Positions 53,673 through 64,000 of a stretch of DNA of 64,000 nt are shown piece by piece. A program made the position numbers and the translations under genes. Under the pieces are notes generated by a model, which was given only the letters and a program-made list of their open reading frames with translations, did not search any database and was not told the origin of the DNA. Source of the DNA: Onstottus_B arcticum. Lineage in GTDB: Bacteria; Acidobacteriota; Blastocatellia; UBA7656. Position 1 is the first letter of the stretch; every line of letters begins with the position of its first letter. Where the stretch lies: NCBI GenBank assembly GCA_038040485.1, contig JBBPIE010000004.1, positions 186,001-250,000 on the forward strand. The letters are read 5' to 3'.

Positions 53673-56129
53673 TCACGCAGGTTCTGCAAGCTTCTCCCAC
53701 TTCACCCTGAGTTCTTCAACGATTGTTTTGAATCTCGGCTCATCGCGAAGCGCTCCCCAGTTCGGATTCGCCGATATCCACGGATAGTTTTCGTTCCCCA
53801 TCGAGATCGATCGTTCTAGCCACGCGATCGCTTCGTCGGCGTTGTTGTCCAACGCGTACACAGTAGCCAAGTGGAAAGCAATGTCCTGGTCCGCGCGAGC
53901 GATATCTTTCACCCGCTCGTCGACAAACTCAAGGGCGCGTTCACGTTCACCGCGAGCGAGATAGCAATACGCAAGAAATATTTTGTGCGAGTGCAGATCG
54001 GGATGTTTCGCGAGAATGTCTTCGGCCGTAGCGGTAGCTTTGTCGATGTCGCCGCGATAGTAGTCGATCACCGCGCGATACGCTCGCAGATTCGGATGAT
54101 GAGGCTCGAAGGCCATCCCTTTCGCGATCTCGGCTTCAGCCTTCGCGTAGTCGCGCTGGTAGATAAAAATGCGGGCGCGGTTGTAAGCGGCAAACACGAT
54201 GTCGGTAGGGCTGATTTTGAGCAGGCGGTCCCACGCTTCGAGTGCTTTGTCGTACTGGCCGCTCAGGCGATAGACGTAAGCGGCGACCGAATGAACCGAA
54301 GGCTCGTTGGGCGTGCTGCGGATCAGACGACGAATCTCCTTGCGCGCGGTTTCCGACCGGCCTTCGATCAAGTCGACGTAAATCATCCGCACTCTTGGCT
54401 CGACAAGCTTCGGATCGATCTCGAGCGCGCGATCGAAAGCATCCCTGGCCTTCGCATAGTGCTCGATGCCGCCCATGCCTTTTAGCACGTAGTTGACCTG
54501 ACAGACGCCAAGCCCGCTGTGCGCAAGCGCAAAGTTGGGATCCAGTTCGACCGCTTTGCTGAACAGGTCAATTGCTGATTCCAGATCGCCAGTGTCCAGG
54601 GTCTGGGTGATGAACTTGTAGAGAACGGTCCGGCCCCTGAGGTAGCACTCGTAGGCCTCGGCTTTCTGGGTCGGAGCTTTGACCAATCGCTCTTGTTCTT
54701 TCGAGTTGGTCTTGACCCTCAAGCCATCGACTATCTTGCGCGAGATCGTGTCTTGCACGGTCATTATATCTTTCGACTCGACGTCAATCTTCTCGCTCCA
54801 GACAATCTCGCCGGACCCGGTGTCCACCAGTTGAGGCGTCAGCCGAAATCGGTCGCCCGACTTCAGATATCCGCCAATCAATACGGCGTCCACGGCGAGC
54901 TGGGCGCCGACCGCGCGCGGGTCGATGTCTTTGTTCTGATACTGGGAGGTATAAGACGACGGCCGCACAATCAAGTCTCGAAGCTGCGCAAGCTCGGTGA
55001 TCACACTGTCGGCGAGGCTGAACCCGTAGAAGTCGTTCTCGGGGTTGCCGGACAAATTCTTGAACGGCATTATCGCGATCGCTTTCTTGTCGCGCGAGAT
55101 CCACATCGACGGCGAGTTGTCGGGGGTGGCCGACTCGCTGCCCGCCGAGCTGGACTCTTCCCTGGCCTGCGGGCCGGTGTTGAACGCGCGCTGAAACATT
55201 CCGGCCATGCGGTGACGCAGTCCAGGTTTCTTTTGAAGTCTTTTCGACGCCTTGAGCAGCGACGACTTGTCGGCCGGGACGGTGCCGCTTGCCGAGTAGT
55301 GGCTGCGGACGAGCGCGCGCAAATCTTCCAACAGAACCTCCACCGATTGATAGCGCGCGTCGGCATTCTTGGCCATCGCTTTCGAAACGATCTGCTGAAG
55401 CCGCGGAGGCGCGCCATCGCCGAGCGGCGCCGGCTCGCTGTGCATGACGGCGTGCATCACGTCCACCGAACTCTTACCCTTGAACGGAAGCCGCCCACTG
55501 ATCATCTCGTACATGACGACGCCGAACGAGAAGATGTCGGAGCGCGCATCAGCCCGCTCGCCTCGCGCCTGCTCGGGTGACATATAACTCGCGGTCCCGA
55601 ACGGCGTGCCGACCTGTGTGAGTTCGACCGTGTGATGCGCGGGGTCTTCGCTGGAAGCCTTGATCAGTTTTGCAAGACCGAAGTCTAAAATCTTGAGCTG
55701 GTTTCGCTCGTTCAACATTATGTTGGACGATTTGATGTCGCGATGAAGCACGTTGCGGCGATGAGCTTCGGCAAGCGCGTCGGCTATATCGAGCGCGAAC
55801 TCAAGCGCCTGGTCGAGCGGGAGCGGCCGGCCGCCGATGTACTTCTTCAACGTTTTGCCGTCCACGTACTGCATCACGAAGAAGAGGATGTCGTCGACTT
55901 CGTTCACTTCGTAGACGGTGCAAATATTCTGATGATCGATAGCGGAGGCCGCGCGAGCCTCGCGGAGGAAGCGGGTTCGCGCTTTCTCGTCGCCGACAAG
56001 TTCGGCGGCAAGTGCTTTTATGGCGACGGTGCGATTGAGTTTTGTGTCTTCGGCTTTGTAAACCACACCCATCCCGCCTTTGCCGATCTCTTTCAGGATG
56101 CGGTAGTGGAGTATGGTTTTACCGACCAT
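53673..56129 (-). CDS. Ser/Thr protein kinase with TolB-like and TPR domains
   Basis: 818 aa. Kinase domain (1-280): GKGGMGVVYKAED glycine loop, VAIKAL with the ATP Lys, HRDIKSSNIM catalytic loop, DFGLAKL, GTASYMSPEQ and DIFSFGV. A linker follows, then a TolB/FlgO-like domain (about 355-490; IAIMPFKNLSGNPENDFYGF) and a TPR array (500-800). No membrane segment is clear. This fusion is frequent in Acidobacteria and relatives. It probably senses through the C-terminal region and phosphorylates unknown targets. Confidence 0.94.
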   Translation of the reverse strand: MVGKTILHYRILKEIGKGGMGVVYKAEDTKLNRTVAIKALAAELVGDEKARTRFLREARAASAIDHQNICTVYEVNEVDDILFFVMQYVDGKTLKKYIGGRPLPLDQALEFALDIADALAEAHRRNVLHRDIKSSNIMLNERNQLKILDFGLAKLIKASSEDPAHHTVELTQVGTPFGTASYMSPEQARGERADARSDIFSFGVVMYEMISGRLPFKGKSSVDVMHAVMHSEPAPLGDGAPPRLQQIVSKAMAKNADARYQSVEVLLEDLRALVRSHYSASGTVPADKSSLLKASKRLQKKPGLRHRMAGMFQRAFNTGPQAREESSSAGSESATPDNSPSMWISRDKKAIAIMPFKNLSGNPENDFYGFSLADSVITELAQLRDLIVRPSSYTSQYQNKDIDPRAVGAQLAVDAVLIGGYLKSGDRFRLTPQLVDTGSGEIVWSEKIDVESKDIMTVQDTISRKIVDGLRVKTNSKEQERLVKAPTQKAEAYECYLRGRTVLYKFITQTLDTGDLESAIDLFSKAVELDPNFALAHSGLGVCQVNYVLKGMGGIEHYAKARDAFDRALEIDPKLVEPRVRMIYVDLIEGRSETARKEIRRLIRSTPNEPSVHSVAAYVYRLSGQYDKALEAWDRLLKISPTDIVFAAYNRARIFIYQRDYAKAEAEIAKGMAFEPHHPNLRAYRAVIDYYRGDIDKATATAEDILAKHPDLHSHKIFLAYCYLARGERERALEFVDERVKDIARADQDIAFHLATVYALDNNADEAIAWLERSISMGNENYPWISANPNWGALRDEPRFKTIVEELRVKWEKLAEPA

Positions 56130-56168
56130 TAGACTGAATCCAAAGCGTCAAGAAAATCGCTGCGCTCG

Positions 56169-56197
56169 ATTATACACACCGCACCAGTAAGGGCCAA
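56169..56197 (-). promoter_or_regulatory. promoter of the kinase gene
   Basis: On the minus strand TTGGCC (56192-56197), 17-bp spacer and a perfect TATAAT (56169-56174), 40 bases before the ATG. Confidence 0.65.
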
Positions 56198-56536
56198 CGC
56201 AATTGCCCAAGCTGTATCAGACTGATCCGCGAATTTCGATCCGCGAATCTCGCGAATAACGCGAATGTTCTGGTGGTGCGTCGGTTTGAGGTTCAGAGTT
56301 CAAAGCTTTGGCTTGCTTCTCCGGTTCCTGCGGGGCGAAAGAGCAAGTTGAATCTTGCATTCTTAACTTCAAGTGGCCCCACTTCCTAATTGTTCGTGAT
56401 CCGTCTTGATTCGCGCTATTCGCGTGATTTGTGGAAACGTTCTTCTCCACGGTTATCTTGATACTCGCGAGGTTCGTCCGGTAGAATGTTCTGTTCTCAT
56501 GTACACCTGATTCGTATCTATCTAAGCTGAGTTTTG
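56198..56536. other. intergenic stretch upstream of uvrA
   Basis: Words such as GATCCGCGAAT, TCGCGAATAACGCGAA and TTCGCGCTATTCGCGTGATT recur in both orientations, suggesting a decayed intergenic repeat. No SOS-type box could be confirmed and no gene is supported. Confidence 0.35.
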
Positions 56537-59353
<2,817 letters not shown>

Positions 59354-59358
59354 TGACC

Positions 59359-59445
59359 CTGTACGGGCGTCCCTCCGTGGGCGCCCCTCGATTATGTATG
59401 TATCCTTCTACGCGACGAGGGGCGCCCACGGAGGCGCCCCTACAG
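59359..59445. repeat. REP-like inverted repeat between convergent genes
   Basis: 59359-59390 pairs with 59416-59445 (core CGAGGGGCGCCCACGGAGG) with a 25-base loop. It lies between the uvrA stop and the metallophosphoesterase stop and probably works as a two-way terminator. GGGGCGCC-type palindromes of this style recur in many genomes. Confidence 0.85.
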
Positions 59446-59478
59446 GTTTATCATCTTGGTTTTGACTGGGTAACCAGG

Positions 59479-61968
59479 CTACGACGGGCTCAACTCAAAC
59501 ACATCGATGATCTTCATTTTCAGAGCCGGGCCGTTGCTCAGCGGCTTGTCTATTCCAATCACGTAAGCCTTCAAACCGTCCTCGGTCAGCCGAATTCGGA
59601 TGAACTCCTTGTACTCTTCGATCCTCGCGGCGCCGCCCGCTTCGCTGTAATGACCGTTGAACTCGAGCGAAACCGCCAAATACCACCCGAGCCACACACA
59701 ACTCATCAACCCGCCGAGCAATGCTGCAACAACAAGCTTCAGTACGTGCATGCGGGCGTCGCTCGACGGCTCCGTGTCGCGCAACGCAAACGGCAACCAC
59801 AGCACTAAAGCTCCTTGCCCCAACCACACTGCCAACAACAACCATCGAAGCCCCCGGCGCGCGAGTTGGTTTCCAAGGGTGGCGAACACGACCACAGCCA
59901 GCACCGCCGCAACCCAGGCTCGCCATGAACCAACTCGAACAAGCAGAAACGGAACACCAAGTTGCAACACCGCATGCCACAACCCTAGAATGCCGAAGCC
60001 GATCTTACCGCCAATTCCGTGCAGTTCACCTCCGACAAGAGCCCCAACCAGGATCACACCGAAGAACGTTGCAACCACAAGGAAAGTGAACAGAACGTCG
60101 GAGAAAAGATAGGCGAACGGATATTTTCCGAACTTGAGAACGCCTGCCGAGAAAATGGCTATGCCGATGACGACCAAGGTCCACAGAAGCCATACGTGTA
60201 TCTTGCTGACCTTTCCTTTGCTGGCCTGCTTGTTCAACCACTCAGAGTAGATGATCCCCGCGGCGATCGAAGAAACCGCCCAAAGACTCGAGAGTAGAAC
60301 CAGCACGCTGCACTTGAATGGCGAAAGACTATCGACGTAAATCCAGAAGTCCTTAATCCCAAAGAACAAGAACACCAGCGCCCCTGCGAGCGAAAGGACA
60401 ATCGCCATCGAGTAGCGGCCGGACAACTCTCCCTTTTCTCTTCGCGAGAGCCCGACCAACAACTTGGCGCAGACGACCGTCGCGACAATCAGGGCTGTGG
60501 AAAGACCGAGGAACCCCACCCGCAAACCCACGCCCCAGTCATCCAGACCTGCCCTCTCGGCGAAATTTTGATCGGGCCATTGGAGGGCCGGAAACCAACC
60601 CGTGAGATCGGTTTGAAGGAAGTTCGAAATACCAAACAATTTGGCAAGCAGCTTGTCGACCACCTCGGTTGTGCTTTTCGGAACAGTGGCCGCGAAGAAA
60701 ACGACGAAGGCCAAGAAAGCGCCGAGCGCAGCGACGTACCCTCCAAGAATGAGATTCACTATGTTGAACAACCGTGCAGAGATCGCGCGGCGCGATTCCT
60801 TCGGTGAAGGGTACACGGTCTGCTGCTTCACTTCGCCAACATTGACATGAGACGGATGGAGGAACGCGCCGCCCAGTCCTGAGACGACTGACGCGTAGTT
60901 ACTCGCGCTCGGCGCTTCGCCTTTCTGGTCGCCGCCAGAACCGGCACTTGGACCGGGCCCCCAATACCTCGCGTAATGATGGGTGTCGCCGGAGAGGTCC
61001 AGCCGGCACTTGTTTTTTGCGAGTCCTGCTTCGGAAGGAAGGAACGGGCAGGTGAGTCCGAGGTATTCGAACATTTGCGCAAATCTGCCTTTCGGGTCCG
61101 CGAGTTTGCCCAAAACGGTGGTCGGTTCCGGCGTCGCCAGTATCAGTTTGTCGGGCGGCTTACCTCCGCAGGTCTCCTTGAAGAACACCTGCTGTCTCAC
61201 GTCCAGCCCGCCGACTTCGTTGTCCAACCCCCACAGCCACCAACCAAACGGGAGCTGTATCGCAGTGTAGCTTGCCGTTTGAACGCGCTTGAAGCCCGGG
61301 ACCATAAGCTGCGGCTTGAGACCAGCGAGATCCTCCTTGCCTTCCTCGCTGGTAGGCTTCCGGAGCTGGCGATTGAATCCGTCAATCAAGTCGTAGTAGT
61401 CGTGGTTAGCCGGCACTCCGACCATCGGGCGTCGCCCGAGGTCTTCCGGCTTGATCCCCAAGTCGTTTGCCGCCCAGCAGAACGGAGCTTGAAACCGCTC
61501 AGCCAGGGTCGTGTAGTCCGCCATGTGATATGAAGTGTCTCCGCCAATAAACAAAAACTCTCCGCGAGGCAAAAGCGTCGTCGCGCCGGCTGCCGAAGCG
61601 TCATTGTTGTCGAAGTACACATCCGACCCGGGAGCAGCAGGTTCTTTGACCCGCAGCTTGCTCAGGCAAAGATACGCAATGCTGTAGGTAGCCTTCTGAC
61701 CGTCGCCGGTGTCGGCAAGGTAATCGAACCAGTATTCGCTTCCGGGACACTCATTGTTGAGTCTGGGCTCGACGTCGAATGCGCAAACCTCAGCCTCCAT
61801 CCAGTCTCGCGGGTCGAGCTTGTTCTTGAACGCGATGTAAAGCAATGTCGTCTTCAGGCTGGCGATGAACTGGGGGCCCAACAACCAGGACACCGGCTTC
61901 TTGAAAGCGCTGTCCTCCGGTTTCGCAGGAGGATCCGACACCTTCTTCTGCTCGATCGTCTTCGCCAT
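59479..61968 (-). CDS. calcineurin-like metallophosphoesterase fused to a multi-pass membrane domain
   Basis: 829 aa. The N-terminal part (90-390) carries metallophosphoesterase motifs: WFDYLADTGDG, FIGGDTSYHM, VPANHDYYDL and LSGDTHHYARYW. Then a membrane domain of about eight helices (400-750) and a short soluble tail. No signal peptide precedes the enzyme domain, so it probably lies in the cytoplasm. GGAGGGGAG lies before the ATG. It starts 37 bp after the FAD oxidase stop and is its operon partner. The substrate is unknown. Confidence 0.88.
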   Translation of the reverse strand: MAKTIEQKKVSDPPAKPEDSAFKKPVSWLLGPQFIASLKTTLLYIAFKNKLDPRDWMEAEVCAFDVEPRLNNECPGSEYWFDYLADTGDGQKATYSIAYLCLSKLRVKEPAAPGSDVYFDNNDASAAGATTLLPRGEFLFIGGDTSYHMADYTTLAERFQAPFCWAANDLGIKPEDLGRRPMVGVPANHDYYDLIDGFNRQLRKPTSEEGKEDLAGLKPQLMVPGFKRVQTASYTAIQLPFGWWLWGLDNEVGGLDVRQQVFFKETCGGKPPDKLILATPEPTTVLGKLADPKGRFAQMFEYLGLTCPFLPSEAGLAKNKCRLDLSGDTHHYARYWGPGPSAGSGGDQKGEAPSASNYASVVSGLGGAFLHPSHVNVGEVKQQTVYPSPKESRRAISARLFNIVNLILGGYVAALGAFLAFVVFFAATVPKSTTEVVDKLLAKLFGISNFLQTDLTGWFPALQWPDQNFAERAGLDDWGVGLRVGFLGLSTALIVATVVCAKLLVGLSRREKGELSGRYSMAIVLSLAGALVFLFFGIKDFWIYVDSLSPFKCSVLVLLSSLWAVSSIAAGIIYSEWLNKQASKGKVSKIHVWLLWTLVVIGIAIFSAGVLKFGKYPFAYLFSDVLFTFLVVATFFGVILVGALVGGELHGIGGKIGFGILGLWHAVLQLGVPFLLVRVGSWRAWVAAVLAVVVFATLGNQLARRGLRWLLLAVWLGQGALVLWLPFALRDTEPSSDARMHVLKLVVAALLGGLMSCVWLGWYLAVSLEFNGHYSEAGGAARIEEYKEFIRIRLTEDGLKAYVIGIDKPLSNGPALKMKIIDVFELSPS

Positions 61969-62005
61969 TACTCCCCTCCTAAGTGTAGACCCAGTTACTG
62001 GCGCC

Positions 62006-63475
62006 TCACGCGTCGAATCCGCAACGCTCGGAAAAGCGATTGTTGAAGGTCCCTTTCGAGTTTAGAGCCTTGCGGACCGCGACCCACCGATCGAACATCG
62101 GGTACATTTTTTTGATCGCTTCACGGCCGCCCGCAAGGTAGTGAATCTGTCCCCAATGCGGACGCGCCTCAAACTCGACCAACGCATCTTCGATCTCTCG
62201 GAGAGTCTCCATACCGCCTTTCGTGCCGTCGATCATTGGGACTTCGAGCATGCAGGTCGTGCGTCCGTACATCATCGAGAAATACAAATTTGATTGCGCA
62301 ACAAAGCGCAGCGAGATAGGCAATGAATGAAACGTTTTCTTGACGCGATTGCGCTCGGCGATTTCGATGATCTTATCGACAGCGTCTATGTAAGCGCCGT
62401 TTTCAACGGGCAACGCTAGCTCGCTCGAGTAGGCGGCCACATAATTCGGCGCACCCAAATCCAGGACTCGATAGCTCTCGGCAATGTACACCTTGTCCTT
62501 AAGGGCCTCGATCGAGTTCTCGATCGTCCGCGGCGCGGCTCCCGGAAGGAGCGAAAGCTTGAAAATCTCCAACCTGCCGGAGAACCGGATGAGCGGGCGC
62601 GGCAGCCATGAGAACAGCACCGACAGCGGGCTGCGATTGGCTTGATCGGGCGATGGGCGCGCCGGCTTTGAGTCGACCTCGCGCGCGGTGATCAGACAGG
62701 AGTGATCGCCATCAAACTTGTAAGGATTGACCAGCACTTCATAGTGGCGAAATTGCTTCAACACGTCGCCTTTCAGCAGCTCGGCTTTCACTTGAGTCCA
62801 GCGGCTTACGGTGCGTGTCTCCTTGAGCCAGTATTTCTGCATGACTTCAAGCGTCACTGAGTAGACCACACCCATACATCCCAGGCTCACCACCACAGCA
62901 TTGAACCAGTCGTCATCCTGGCGCAGCTCGACATCGCTGTGGCGCTTGTTGAACTCTTGCGGATCGGTGATGCCGTTTGTTGGCTCGACCCGATAAGCCT
63001 TGCCTTCGCCGGCCACGATCACGATCGACTTCACGAAGCTCGCCAGCGAGCCGATCTCGATGCCGGAGCCGTGCGTAGAAGTGGACAGCGCGCCGACGAT
63101 CGTTTGGGCCGTGTGCCCTCCAGCGTTCTGGAGCGCAAGACCTTTCTGGTCCAGCTTCGAGTTGAGTTCCGATATGCGGATGCCGCATTCAGTCTCAACC
63201 AGCATCGAGCGGTCCTTGTTTTGTTTAAGCGTTTCGGTCTCGAGCGGCAGTACCCTATTCAAGCCGTGCGTGTCGATCAGGAAGTCGTCGGTCAGAGCGA
63301 CGTCGGAAAACGAGTGGCCGGAACCGACCGCTCGTACTCTGCGATTCTCACGCTCGGCGCGCTGGATGATGTCGACGATTTCGCCGAGCGTCGTCGGACG
63401 AAAAATCTGCACCGGAGAGGCTTTCTGGTTGCCTATGCAATTGGTCCATTCTTCACGCTCATTGCTTCGGTTCAT
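62006..63475 (-). CDS. FAD-linked sugar-lactone oxidase (ALO/gulonolactone oxidase type)
   Basis: 489 aa. FAD-binding type 4 domain: VGSGHSFSDVALTDDFLIDTHGL, GGHTAQTIVGALSTSTHGSG and SLGCMGVVYSVTLEV. The C-terminal ALO domain has RPHWGQIHYL and NSKGTFNNRF near the end. The His that covalently binds FAD in some family members is GSGHSFS here. It oxidises a sugar-1,4-lactone or related alcohol. GAGGTGAG precedes the ATG. Confidence 0.92.
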   Translation of the reverse strand: MNRSNEREEWTNCIGNQKASPVQIFRPTTLGEIVDIIQRAERENRRVRAVGSGHSFSDVALTDDFLIDTHGLNRVLPLETETLKQNKDRSMLVETECGIRISELNSKLDQKGLALQNAGGHTAQTIVGALSTSTHGSGIEIGSLASFVKSIVIVAGEGKAYRVEPTNGITDPQEFNKRHSDVELRQDDDWFNAVVVSLGCMGVVYSVTLEVMQKYWLKETRTVSRWTQVKAELLKGDVLKQFRHYEVLVNPYKFDGDHSCLITAREVDSKPARPSPDQANRSPLSVLFSWLPRPLIRFSGRLEIFKLSLLPGAAPRTIENSIEALKDKVYIAESYRVLDLGAPNYVAAYSSELALPVENGAYIDAVDKIIEIAERNRVKKTFHSLPISLRFVAQSNLYFSMMYGRTTCMLEVPMIDGTKGGMETLREIEDALVEFEARPHWGQIHYLAGGREAIKKMYPMFDRWVAVRKALNSKGTFNNRFSERCGFDA

Positions 63476-63534
63476 CGTCTCACCTCTGATGGATTGACGT
63501 GGTTTTCAAGAAGCGGCCCGGTTTTGACTACGCG

Positions 63535-63562
63535 ATGCTATCAGAACGTTGTCTGAAGTCAA
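63535..63562 (-). promoter_or_regulatory. promoter of the oxidase-phosphoesterase operon
   Basis: On the minus strand TTGACT (63557-63562), 16-bp spacer and TAGCAT (63535-63540), about 60 bases before the ATG. Confidence 0.55.
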
Positions 63563-63635
63563 CCTCACAATGAACGTTCTACGCTGCCGTCCAGCTTGTC
63601 TTTTTGAGGCTCAGTCAATAGACTAACCCGCTGTG

Positions 63636-64000
63636 ATGATCGAGCGTATTCAGCAGATTGCACTGGAGAGCATCGAAACGAAGCGCGCGTTTTTCGATTC
63701 ACAAGCCGGCCTGGTGGCGCGCGCTGCGGAGATGTTGATCGGCGCCATACAGGCGGGCGGCAAGGTGTTGATCTTTGGGAACGGAGGCTCGGCCGCCGAC
63801 GCTCAGCACATAGCCGCCGAGCTGGTGAACCGGCTGAACTATGACCGCCCCCCGATCGCGGCGATTGCTCTGACGACCGACACTTCGATTCTGACGTCGG
63901 TGGGAAACGACTCAGCCTTTGAGGAACTGTTTGAACGGCAACTGCGAGCGCTGGGCCGGAGAGGCGACGTCGCGCTGGCGATCTCGACGAGCGGCAATTC
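63636..64000 (+). CDS. gmhA: phosphoheptose isomerase GmhA (3' partial)
   Basis: 121 residues visible; the rest is beyond the window. Start MIERIQQIALESIETKRAFF, then the SIS-fold phosphosugar site LIFGNGGSAADAQHIAAELVNR, ALTTDTSILTSVGNDSAFEE and ISTSGN. These are close to GmhA, which makes D-glycero-heptose 7-phosphate for LPS core. GTG at 63633 is an alternative start. A Gram-negative outer membrane is implied. Confidence 0.93.
   Translation, partial: MIERIQQIALESIETKRAFFDSQAGLVARAAEMLIGAIQAGGKVLIFGNGGSAADAQHIAAELVNRLNYDRPPIAAIALTTDTSILTSVGNDSAFEELFERQLRALGRRGDVALAISTSGN

Overview
The window looks like a chromosome segment from a Gram-negative, GC-rich soil-type bacterium. My best guess is Acidobacteriota, perhaps Blastocatellia. 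That is inference from gene style only: a TIG/IPT surface protein with a YVTN-like propeller, a Ser/Thr kinase with a TolB-like domain and TPRs, two RHS proteins, and intergenic short-tandem-repeat hairpins. No rRNA or tRNA was found.

Layout. 1-4.4 kb: the 3' part of an RHS polymorphic toxin with a lysozyme-like C-terminus, then a putative lipoprotein. 4.9-9 kb: an orphan OmpR-type regulator, convergent with an operon of a subtilisin-like protease and an alpha/beta hydrolase. 9.1-14.6 kb: a large TIG-repeat secreted protein, a rhodanese with an in-frame TGA in its active-site loop and a bSECIS-like hairpin (candidate selenoprotein), a cupin and an Fes-like esterase. 14.6-25 kb: thiL, a zinc-ribbon protein, and an extended iron-sulfur assembly cluster on the minus strand. 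Its order is iscR-iscS-iscU-iscA-hscB-hscA-fdx-(61-aa zinc ribbon)-iscX, then a second cysteine desulfurase, a second IscU-like scaffold and a stand-alone Clp N-domain protein. A near-consensus type 1 IscR operator overlaps the iscR promoter.

25.1-29.8 kb: four REP-like hairpins, a higBA toxin-antitoxin pair, then an AT-richer accessory stretch (GGDEF protein, secreted protein with duplicated pilin-like domains, two small membrane proteins, zinc-ribbon protein). 29.8-36 kb: aminotransferase, TPR protein, lytic transglycosylase lipoprotein, and a coiled-coil/GAF-like protein. 36.2-42.8 kb: the conserved rimP-nusA-infB-rbfA-DHH phosphoesterase operon with a terminator hairpin in its leader. 42.9-44 kb: a YceH-family gene and a frameshifted gene remnant. 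44.3-51.4 kb: a membrane-anchored protein, a second, complete RHS protein with a short basic toxin-like tail and a small immunity-like gene, then a small HTH gene and an RHS relic. 51.5-64 kb: CsbD-like protein, OmpA-like protein, Ser/Thr kinase, uvrA, a membrane-bound metallophosphoesterase behind an FAD-linked sugar-lactone oxidase, and the start of gmhA.

The most notable items are the candidate Sec-rhodanese, seven intergenic short-tandem-repeat inverted-repeat loci using several 'vocabularies' that resemble cyanobacterial STRR families, and the extended isc cluster. Start codons were re-chosen where a Shine-Dalgarno sequence or family alignment contradicted the longest reading frame.
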